Notes under the pieces: model-generated
The model's database searches: none
The model's input: only the letters and a program-made list of their open reading frames with translations
What the model was told of the DNA's origin: nothing
In this document: one piece after another, positions 54,344 through 61,858 of the stretch
Layout: each line of letters begins with the position of its first letter
How positions within the stretch are numbered: the stretch's first letter is position 1
Assembly (NCBI RefSeq): GCF_014697615.1
Contig: NZ_JACJSD010000015.1
Coordinates: 62,001-126,000, forward strand
Direction: 5' to 3'
DNA from: Nostoc sp. FACHB-280
GTDB lineage: Bacteria > Cyanobacteriota > Cyanobacteriia > Cyanobacteriales > Nostocaceae
DNA length: 64,000 nucleotides
Position numbers and translations under genes: made by a program

Positions 54344-56056
54344 ATGGTTTTTCAAAGGTCGCGGTTTGCCACTCATCTTGTAGTAATCTCTGCTTTAGTG
54401 TTCCTGACGGGGTGTAACACTAACTCAACTGGCGATAATAATTTTTCCGGGTTAACAGTCAAGTTACTAGTTGGTAGTGCTTTGGGCGACTTTTGCAACC
54501 AAGCGACAAAAAACTTTAATGCTACCCAACCAAAGTTAGATAACGGTACAGCTTTTCAAGTGAAATGCGAATCTTTGGGTAGTGGTGATGTCGTAACTGA
54601 GGTAGTGGCTTTAGCCAATCAATTGCAAAAGGGGACAGTACAAGCCGACGCACCAGATTTTCCCCCAATTATTTCTCTGGATGGGGATATATATCACAGT
54701 CAGTTAATTTACCGGATGAACCAGCTGTTTCCGGGGAAAAATTACATCCCAGAAATCACAGAGTCGCCACTGGTTGCAAACACGCCAATGGTGTTTATGG
54801 CGCAAGCTGATGTAGCAAGTGGTTTGCGGAAAGTTGCAGATCCTTATAAAGCTTTGGTGACGGCTAAAACTCACCGCGATATCGACCCAACTTCGCCACC
54901 TTTAACAGTTCATTATGTACATTCTGCCCCGACTCGTTCAAATTCTGGACTGCAAACACTGGTAGCCCAATACGCCAGTGTATCGGGTAAGCGTCCTGAA
55001 GAAATCACAGTGGCGGATGTGCAGCAGTTTCAACCCCAAATTCAGCAAATTCAAAGCAAAATTACTCGTTATGGGGTTTCGACTAATTCTCTCGCCCAAA
55101 CGATGGTAAAGAATGGGCCATTTTGGGCTTCTATTGGTTCAGTGTATGAATCGAGTGTAATTGTAGCCAATTCTGGTTTAGCAACGGGACAGCAGCGTTA
55201 TCAGGCAGTTTATCCCAAAGCCACGTTTACTTCTAATATGCGGGCAATTGTACCGAATGCACCTTGGGTAAGCACGGATGAAAAGGCAGCTGCGGAGAAG
55301 TTTATCACTTATTGGCGATCGCCAGAAACACAAAAAATTGCCACCGATTTGGGTTTACGTCCCGGAACCCCAGGAGTCGCTTTAGGTGCTAAGTTCAGTC
55401 CCGAATTTGGTGTAGAAGCCCAAGCCAAATATGATTCCTTGCGTCCACCAAAGCCGGAAGTTGTCGATGCAATGTTGAAATCATGGCAAGAATTGGCGAA
55501 AAAACCTTCTTTAGTGGTGGTGGTTGTCGATTCTTCTGGTTCCATGTCGGGGGATAAATTACCAGCCGTCCAAAATACTTTACAAAACTATATTAAGAAC
55601 TTGGGGCCGAAAGAACAAATTGCCTTGATTGATTTTGATTCGGTAATTCGTCCGCCTGTATTAGTCGATGGTACACCCCAAGGACGCGATCGCGGTTGGC
55701 AATTTATCAATGGACTGCAAGCTGATGGTGGCACAAAATTATACGACGCAGCCTTAGAAGCGAGAAATTGGCTACAACAAAATTTGCGGAAAGATGCAAT
55801 TAACGCTGTGTTGATATTAACTGATGGTGAAGATGCCGGTTCAAAAATTAAGCTGGATGGGTTAGAACAAGAATTGAAAAAAAGTGGTTTTGCAACTGAT
55901 CAAAGAATTGGCTTTTTTACAATTGGCTATGGTAAGGAAGGAGAATTTAAACCTGATGTTTTAAAAGAAATTGCTGAGTTAAATGGAGGGTATTATTCTC
56001 AAGGTAATCCTGAGACGATTTCGCAAGTAATGTCAAACTTACAGGTGGAATTTTAA
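54344..56056 (+). CDS. Solute-binding/VWA lipoprotein (first gene of a four-gene operon)
   Basis: The 570-residue protein has a lipobox (FLTGCNTN, Cys24) and a solute-binding domain (about 40-360, with NTPMVFMAQADVA and the loop TRSNSGLQTL typical of sulfate/molybdate-type binding proteins). A VWA domain follows (about 388-565) with metal site Asp396-Ser-Ser-Gly-Ser in VVDSSGSMSG, and GGTKLYDA and LTDGEDAG. The fusion sits outside the membrane. It is followed 8 bases later by a membrane coiled-coil gene, then by a second binding protein. No permease or ATPase is nearby, so transport is unlikely; sensing or scaffold work is more likely. Confidence 0.85.
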   Translation: MVFQRSRFATHLVVISALVFLTGCNTNSTGDNNFSGLTVKLLVGSALGDFCNQATKNFNATQPKLDNGTAFQVKCESLGSGDVVTEVVALANQLQKGTVQADAPDFPPIISLDGDIYHSQLIYRMNQLFPGKNYIPEITESPLVANTPMVFMAQADVASGLRKVADPYKALVTAKTHRDIDPTSPPLTVHYVHSAPTRSNSGLQTLVAQYASVSGKRPEEITVADVQQFQPQIQQIQSKITRYGVSTNSLAQTMVKNGPFWASIGSVYESSVIVANSGLATGQQRYQAVYPKATFTSNMRAIVPNAPWVSTDEKAAAEKFITYWRSPETQKIATDLGLRPGTPGVALGAKFSPEFGVEAQAKYDSLRPPKPEVVDAMLKSWQELAKKPSLVVVVVDSSGSMSGDKLPAVQNTLQNYIKNLGPKEQIALIDFDSVIRPPVLVDGTPQGRDRGWQFINGLQADGGTKLYDAALEARNWLQQNLRKDAINAVLILTDGEDAGSKIKLDGLEQELKKSGFATDQRIGFFTIGYGKEGEFKPDVLKEIAELNGGYYSQGNPETISQVMSNLQVEF

Positions 56057-56064
56057 ACTAATTT

Positions 56065-56787
56065 ATGAAAATTGTTAATCCTCTTTATTATCCATTGGCA
56101 GTGTTAGCTGGGGGTATGTCTCTATTTTTTGGCGTGCGTTTATTACAATTGCCCAGCTTAGTTATGTTACCAGTTGCTTCGGGTATTACTCTCATCAGTG
56201 CAAGTTTTATTAAATCTCGTGAACCCCAAACTTTTGAATTAGCAAATCCCGAATTAGAAAGAGAAATAAATGCAGTCAAACTATCTGCTTTAGAATTAGT
56301 AAATCAATCCTCTAGCTTATGTTTGGCAGCCAAAAAACTACTCAATGATTCATTTCAAATTGAACTTTTAACAGCATTGCAAATAAATGGCGATCGCATT
56401 TCCACCTTACCTAATAAAATCGACACATTAGCCGGGAACTTATTCAGCAATAATTCTATACTTTCAGTCAGTGCTTTACAGCAGCAATTAGCAGAAGTCC
56501 AAAAAAAGTTAAGTGCGAGTTCTGGTGTCGCCAAAGAACATCTCAATCAATTAGCTGCCAGCCTGAAACGCAATCTTAAATTAGCCCAAGATGGTGAAGA
56601 TACGCGGTTAGCCAGAATTATTAATATTTCCACATTAATTCAAGATTGTACAGGCATATTGCAACAATTACAAACTAAATTGCAAAACTCAGACTTAAGT
56701 GATGCTCAAAACATTCAGGAGATGCAATCACTCAGCAATGAACTGACTAGCTTAGTAGAAAATATCGATTTATTAGTGCAGAAATAA
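56065..56787 (+). CDS. Two-TM coiled-coil protein between solute-binding genes
   Basis: The 240-residue protein has two N-terminal transmembrane helices (about 5-22, LYYPLAVLAGGMSLFFG, and 31-49, MLPVASGITLISASFI). A cytoplasmic or periplasmic coiled coil follows (about 65-240, rich in Leu, Gln, Ser). No enzyme motif is seen. It is the second gene of the operon, 8 bases after the VWA lipoprotein gene and 8 bases before the second binding protein gene. By context it could link the two extracytoplasmic binding proteins to the cell interior. The family is not recognised. Confidence 0.7.
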   Translation: MKIVNPLYYPLAVLAGGMSLFFGVRLLQLPSLVMLPVASGITLISASFIKSREPQTFELANPELEREINAVKLSALELVNQSSSLCLAAKKLLNDSFQIELLTALQINGDRISTLPNKIDTLAGNLFSNNSILSVSALQQQLAEVQKKLSASSGVAKEHLNQLAASLKRNLKLAQDGEDTRLARIINISTLIQDCTGILQQLQTKLQNSDLSDAQNIQEMQSLSNELTSLVENIDLLVQK

Positions 56788-56795
56788 CTAAAATT

Positions 56796-57926
56796 ATGCC
56801 ACCAGGATTAAAAATTCATAAAACAAAATCGCAATCTGTAAAAGTTATTACTTCGGTGGCAATTATAATTGCTGCTTTAGGTTTAACTTATGTTCCTCTT
56901 CCTGGCTTAAAAAAAACTGTCATTATTGTTAGTGGTACAGAACTACAAGAACCACTGCAAATACTAGAAACCAAATTTGAGCAAGAAAACCCCAATATAA
57001 AGTTAGAACTCAAATTTCAGGGTTCGCAAGATATGGTGAACAATTATGTTGACCAGAAAAATGATTTTAAACCGACCATCTTAATTCCTGCCAATGGAGA
57101 AATTTTACCAGAATTAAGCGATCGCCTCCGCACCACCACCCAAACTGAACCCTTTTATGACACTCCCCAACCACTGGCTAAAACTTTATTAGTGGGTATC
57201 GCTTGGCCAGAACGGGGTAAAGTCCTTTTTCCCAATGGACGCTTTCAATGGTCAAAACTAGAACAAGCAATGCAAGCTGGTAACTGGGGAAAAATTGGCG
57301 GTTCAAGCAATTGGGGTAGTTTTGATTTTGTGACTACAGACCCCACGCGGTCTAATAGTGGTCAGTTGACTTTGAACCTGTGGACACAATCAAAATTAGG
57401 CGGTGCTATTAATGCAGATAGTTTTAATAATTCATCTATACAAACGCTATTTAGTTTAATTAAAAAATCAGTTTATCAACCGCCGCGTTCTACAGATATT
57501 CTTTTGCAAGAATTTATTGTAAGAGGTGCTAATGATGCTGATGTCGCTACTGTCTATGAAAGTGTAGCTTTATATCGTTGGCAACAATCAGCCGCCAGTA
57601 AAGGCAGACCCTACCAAGTTTATTATTTAGACCCATCCATTGAAACTACCGCCACTGCCGCTATTGTCCGACGAGACGTAGAAGCAGCAACAGCAAAAGC
57701 CGCCAAACAATTTTTAGACTTTCTCACCCAACCAGAACAACAAGCAGTATTTGTGCGGTATGGTTTTCGTCCGGTCAATAATAATATTGATTTAAAAACT
57801 GTACCTAATAGTCCGTGGAGTCAAAATATTCCTGGTGCAGAAATTAAGCCGAGTGTGAAAATTCTTCCACCACCAGATAGTAAAACAATTACAGAAATTC
57901 AACGCCAATGGGAAAGGACGAATTAA
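56796..57926 (+). CDS. Membrane-anchored solute-binding-like protein
   Basis: The 376-residue protein has a single N-terminal anchor (about 20-35, VITSVAIIIAALGLTY) and a periplasmic binding-protein fold: VIIVSGTELQEPLQIL, then PTILIPANGEI. A second lobe carries DPTRSNSGQLTL, the same T-R-S-N-S-G motif as the VWA lipoprotein upstream. It lacks the lipobox. The two genes therefore look like distant paralogues joined in one operon. No permease is present. The C-terminus is short and Pro-rich (ILPPPDSKT). Confidence 0.8.
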   Translation: MPPGLKIHKTKSQSVKVITSVAIIIAALGLTYVPLPGLKKTVIIVSGTELQEPLQILETKFEQENPNIKLELKFQGSQDMVNNYVDQKNDFKPTILIPANGEILPELSDRLRTTTQTEPFYDTPQPLAKTLLVGIAWPERGKVLFPNGRFQWSKLEQAMQAGNWGKIGGSSNWGSFDFVTTDPTRSNSGQLTLNLWTQSKLGGAINADSFNNSSIQTLFSLIKKSVYQPPRSTDILLQEFIVRGANDADVATVYESVALYRWQQSAASKGRPYQVYYLDPSIETTATAAIVRRDVEAATAKAAKQFLDFLTQPEQQAVFVRYGFRPVNNNIDLKTVPNSPWSQNIPGAEIKPSVKILPPPDSKTITEIQRQWERTN

Positions 57927-57929
57927 AAA

Positions 57930-58277
57930 ATGAAATTAGTTAAGGGATTGATATTATTTTTCGTAATATTCGTTTTACCTGTAGGGATTTCCATCTGTTT
58001 CTCAGAAAGTGAGTTTATCTTCTATCCTTTAATTGATACTCAATTACCTCCAGGTTTTACAATGCAGAAGTTTTACAGTATTAAACCAGGAATGACCAAA
58101 GCTGAAGTATCGAAAATTTTACCAGTACCGAAGTATTTATCAGAGGATGACAGTTCTTGGCATTATGGCCAAGATGGTGCAGCACCCTTTGGTGATTTTG
58201 CGTGGTTTGAGTTTACAATACACTTTGATACAGAAGGGAAAGTACTGAAAACAGAACGGCAAAAATATAATGACTAA
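57930..58277 (+). CDS. Small SmpA/BamE-like protein
   Basis: The 115-residue protein has an N-terminal hydrophobic segment (about 7-24, LILFFVIFVLPVGISICF, with no clear lipobox). A BamE/SmpA-type domain follows: FYSIKPGMTKAEVSKIL, then WHYGQDG and a closing strand FEFTIHFDTEGKVLKTE. BamE proteins help outer-membrane assembly, but many small relatives have other roles. It begins 3 bases after the solute-binding-like gene, so it is the last gene of the operon. Confidence 0.7.
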   Translation: MKLVKGLILFFVIFVLPVGISICFSESEFIFYPLIDTQLPPGFTMQKFYSIKPGMTKAEVSKILPVPKYLSEDDSSWHYGQDGAAPFGDFAWFEFTIHFDTEGKVLKTERQKYND

Positions 58278-58442
58278 GTTTTCCCAATCAATTGCTGAAC
58301 AGTTGGAATCATTTGGCGATCGCATCCCGACTAAATTTTCTCAAGTATACTTAGTAAAAGTTCTTAGATTTTGAGAGCCTATTTACCTTAAAATAACTGA
58401 CTATAGAGGAATACGGGTAAGGCTGTCACTAATCAATTAACG

Positions 58443-59111
58443 ATGAATCCATACTTACCAAGGTCACTGCCACTGACAATTTTAGTTATTGATGACCATC
58501 AGTTAATTTTAAGCGCAACTTTTAACATCCTACAACAACAATACCCAGATGCTGAGATTGTGAAGGCAAACACAGCAGAAGAAGGACTTGCCCAACTTGC
58601 TAATTCTGAGTTTGACTTGATCGTCATGGATTTGTCCATCCCAGAAAAATCAGGAATGATTGCACAGATAGATACAGGTATCAACTTAATTAAAGACTTA
58701 CTCAAGCAGTATCCACAACAAAGTTTCTTAGTACAAAGTAGCTATGCCAGAGCTTTAATTAGGATAAAACATGAGATTGATGAGCATCAAGGTGGCTTTG
58801 CGATCGCAGATAAAGGTTTATCTGAATCTGAAATGCTAATCCGTGCCAATCTATCACTACAAGGTGTAACTCATACCAAAGATATTAACGCATCATTGGA
58901 ACTAAAACCGGAATGGTTAGAAGTTTTAAAATTAGCCTTTGAACAAGGATTAACCGATAAACAGATTTCTTTACAAATGTACAGATCAGAACGTGCTGTA
59001 CGTACATACTGGACAAAAATTCAAGACTTACTTGGTGTTTATCCAGAAGAAGGTAAAAACATGCGAATTCAAACCGAAATTCGCGCTCGTCAAGCAGGAT
59101 TAATTGATTAG
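58443..59111 (+). CDS. NarL-type response regulator
   Basis: The 222-residue protein has a receiver domain (about 11-135): acidic pocket IDDHQ, phospho-acceptor Asp63 in VMDLSIPE, and Lys in IADKGLSE. A C-terminal helix-turn-helix (about 155-205, EQGLTDKQISLQMYRSERAVRTYW) resembles LuxR/NarL output. Its gene ends 20 bases before the CHASE2-histidine-kinase gene, so the two are a cognate pair. The target genes probably include the DUF928 gene downstream. Confidence 0.9.
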   Translation: MNPYLPRSLPLTILVIDDHQLILSATFNILQQQYPDAEIVKANTAEEGLAQLANSEFDLIVMDLSIPEKSGMIAQIDTGINLIKDLLKQYPQQSFLVQSSYARALIRIKHEIDEHQGGFAIADKGLSESEMLIRANLSLQGVTHTKDINASLELKPEWLEVLKLAFEQGLTDKQISLQMYRSERAVRTYWTKIQDLLGVYPEEGKNMRIQTEIRARQAGLID

Positions 59112-59131
59112 TTAATAGTCAATAATTATTT

Positions 59132-61015
59132 ATGGAGTTGATCAGCAAACAACAAATTAAACAAATAATTGCCATTTGGCAACCAGCAGCAATTCCTGGG
59201 ATTGCTGTTTTAATCATCATTATAATTGCTCGTTTAACTGGATTATTACAAAGTCTAGAATTAATCACTCTGGATATATTTTTACGTCTTAGACCAGATG
59301 AAACAACCGACAAACAAGTGGTAATTATTGGAGTTACAGAACAAGATATAGATAGCATCAAGAGCTATCCAATTCCAGATCAAGAACTTGCCTTATTAAT
59401 CCAAAAAATTCAATCTTATAAACCTACAGTTCTTGGAATTGATATTGTTAGAGATATGCCTGTGGAACCAGGTCATCAGGAAATTATTAAAGTATTTCAG
59501 ACATATAAAAACTTGGTTGCGATTGAAAAATTATTACCTCCTGAAGAAATTTCACCGCCACCAAAACTACCAACAAAACAAATAGGATTTTCTGATGTCA
59601 TAGCAGATCAAGATGGCAAATATCGCCGACATTTACTTTGGACAGTAAATCCTAAAAACATCGATGAAGATAAATATTCTTTAGCTTTGCAATTAGCAAA
59701 AATTTATTTATCTACTCAAGGCATAAATATAGAAACAGGTAAACAAGACCCTGATACTATACGCTTTGGCAATACAGAAATGCCACGAATTTCATATAAT
59801 TCTGGAGGTTATGTAAACGTCAATGATAGCGGGATAAAAATACTAGTCAATTTTCGTAGTGGTCAACAACCATTCAAATTTCTTTCTTTAGCTGATATTA
59901 AAAACAATAATTTTCAGCCTCAATGGTTAGAGAATAAAGTAGTTATCATTGGGATTACTGCTTCTAGTGTTACTGATTTTTTTAATACTTCAGCCACAAA
60001 CCACTCAAAAATTGACGGACACATTTATGGAGTAGAACTGCACGCTCATGTGACTTCTCAAATAATTAATGCCGTTCTCAACGGTAGACCAATGTTAAAG
60101 TCTTGGTCTGAAGCAGGGGAATATTTATGGATAATATTCTGGGGAATAATCCTAGTAATGATTGTGAGGGTAACGCCAAACATTTGGCAAAATTTAACAT
60201 TTGTTGTTGTTGCTAGTTGTTGTTTAATTGGCATAGCTTACCTATTAATCTTATTTGGGTGGTGGATTCCTGTAGTACCCAGTTTAATAATTAATGCTTT
60301 CGGATTAACTGCATTTACTTTTTATAAATATGAACAAGAACAAAAATCTAAAATTAATGAACGACAACAAGCAATTGAACATACATTTACTCTTATTCAC
60401 AATGGCCCTTTGCAAAGTTTAGCTAACATATTAGTTCAAGTACGTACAGGAAATTTAGGTAACGAACAGTTAGTACTATACCTAGAAAAGTTGAATCAAG
60501 AAATCCGGGCTATAGGTGAATATGTAAGAATAGAGGCTTTAATTTATAATGAAAGCTTGCGTCTAGGCAGTGGCTTAAAGCTAGATTTAAAAAGACCTAT
60601 TCATGAACTTTTTTATGAAGTATATACAAGTACTCTTGAGAGAAGAGATTTAGAATACTTTGATAAAATAAATGTTAAAGTTCGTACCTTTGAACCAATA
60701 GAAGAACAATACTTAACTTTAGAGAATAAGCAGGATCTTTGTCTATTTCTAGAAGAAGCTCTATGCAACATTGGTAAACACGCTCAAAGTGCCAAACGTA
60801 TTGAAGCAATTGGCAAGAGAGAAGAAAATTTATATACTCTAATGATTAAAGATAATGGTTGTGGACTTACTTCATCATTGGAAAATAAAGGAACAAAACA
60901 ACTCAAAAATATTGCTCATAACTTAGGTGGAAACTTTAAGAGAGAATCATTATTTCCCAAAGGGACAGTATGTGAAATTACATGGAAGTTGTCAAAAAAA
61001 ATAAGCAAAAAATAA
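59132..61015 (+). CDS. CHASE2-domain sensor histidine kinase
   Basis: The 627-residue receptor has an N-terminal TM (about 20-40) and an extracytoplasmic CHASE2 domain (about 45-295, with DKQVVIIGVTEQDID and LGIDIVRDMPVEPGH). Three TM helices follow (about 330-410). Then come a NarX/DegS-type phospho-acceptor helix (His423 in LIHNGPLQSLANIL) and HATPase_c (Asn546 in EEALCNIGKHAQS, IKDNGCGL). The response regulator gene lies just upstream. Its CHASE2 domain is a paralogue of the one in the Ser/Thr kinase at 30494-32620. The signal is unknown. Confidence 0.92.
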   Translation: MELISKQQIKQIIAIWQPAAIPGIAVLIIIIIARLTGLLQSLELITLDIFLRLRPDETTDKQVVIIGVTEQDIDSIKSYPIPDQELALLIQKIQSYKPTVLGIDIVRDMPVEPGHQEIIKVFQTYKNLVAIEKLLPPEEISPPPKLPTKQIGFSDVIADQDGKYRRHLLWTVNPKNIDEDKYSLALQLAKIYLSTQGINIETGKQDPDTIRFGNTEMPRISYNSGGYVNVNDSGIKILVNFRSGQQPFKFLSLADIKNNNFQPQWLENKVVIIGITASSVTDFFNTSATNHSKIDGHIYGVELHAHVTSQIINAVLNGRPMLKSWSEAGEYLWIIFWGIILVMIVRVTPNIWQNLTFVVVASCCLIGIAYLLILFGWWIPVVPSLIINAFGLTAFTFYKYEQEQKSKINERQQAIEHTFTLIHNGPLQSLANILVQVRTGNLGNEQLVLYLEKLNQEIRAIGEYVRIEALIYNESLRLGSGLKLDLKRPIHELFYEVYTSTLERRDLEYFDKINVKVRTFEPIEEQYLTLENKQDLCLFLEEALCNIGKHAQSAKRIEAIGKREENLYTLMIKDNGCGLTSSLENKGTKQLKNIAHNLGGNFKRESLFPKGTVCEITWKLSKKISKK

Positions 61016-61044
61016 AGCTAATATTTGATACTAGGATATTACTT

Positions 61045-61794
61045 ATGATCTCAGCGAGGTACATTCACTTGAGTTTATATATAAGTCGTCTAACTATTGC
61101 TAGTCTGAGCTTTTTGCTATGTTTTATGCCAGTTGCAATTGCAGGTTTTACACCAACTAATCGTAAGCCTGCAAGTGACTATAGCAGAAGTGCAGGTAAG
61201 CGAGGATGTCCAAATGAATCAACCCAAGATATACCTTTGACATTACTAGCACCTCAAAGCACTGTTGGGTATACTACTTCATTACGTCCTACCTTTGTAG
61301 GTTTTATATCTAGTCCTCAAAAAGTAGAGTTTAGAATTTTTGAATTTAGTTTAGACAACACAGTAACTCAAATTGGTGATGCAATTATTAAAGATATACA
61401 ACCAGGAGTTTTTCAAATATCCCTTCCAGAACAATATCCAAATTTAATTGTAGGTAAAAAATATCTTTGGCAGTTAGCTATTAGTTGTTCTGGAGTCCAA
61501 AAAGTTGAGGCTGCTGAATTTATGATTGTTGAAATATCTTCTAAAATCAAAACAGAATTATCTACTATCAGTGATGCTTTTAAAAAATCCAATATTTATG
61601 CTGAAGAAGGTTTGTGGTATGAAGCATTAACTGAAGCTTTAAAGTTAGCAAATTATAAAAAACTCGGTAATTTAGGTTCAAATTTAATCCAAGATTTGGC
61701 TAAATATGAATCGCCAAGAGCTAGAGATAAAGAAGAGTTATTCAAGAAAAGGATAAAATATTTACAAACAATAGCAATCCAAGAGCAGTTATGA
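61045..61794 (+). CDS. Secreted DUF928 protein downstream of the CHASE2 kinase
   Basis: The start ATG 61045 gives 249 residues with a signal peptide (about 10-34, ISRLTIASLSFLLCFMPVAIAG). An ATG at 60982 would overlap the kinase by 34 bases and add a charged leader. The DUF928 core is visible: AGKRGCPNES, LTLLAPQSTVGYTTSLRPTF, VEFRIFEFS, and GKKYLWQLAISCSGVQK with the second Cys. A helical C-terminal region follows. The 29-base gap after the kinase suggests co-transcription. It is a paralogue of the DUF928 protein at 22069-23031, which has an extra TPR. The role is unknown. Confidence 0.8.
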   Translation: MISARYIHLSLYISRLTIASLSFLLCFMPVAIAGFTPTNRKPASDYSRSAGKRGCPNESTQDIPLTLLAPQSTVGYTTSLRPTFVGFISSPQKVEFRIFEFSLDNTVTQIGDAIIKDIQPGVFQISLPEQYPNLIVGKKYLWQLAISCSGVQKVEAAEFMIVEISSKIKTELSTISDAFKKSNIYAEEGLWYEALTEALKLANYKKLGNLGSNLIQDLAKYESPRARDKEELFKKRIKYLQTIAIQEQL

Positions 61795-61858
61795 ATTAAT
61801 TATTAACTTAGTCGGCTGTTTGAATTAGCAGAGTATTCATATATTAAATACCCATAGA

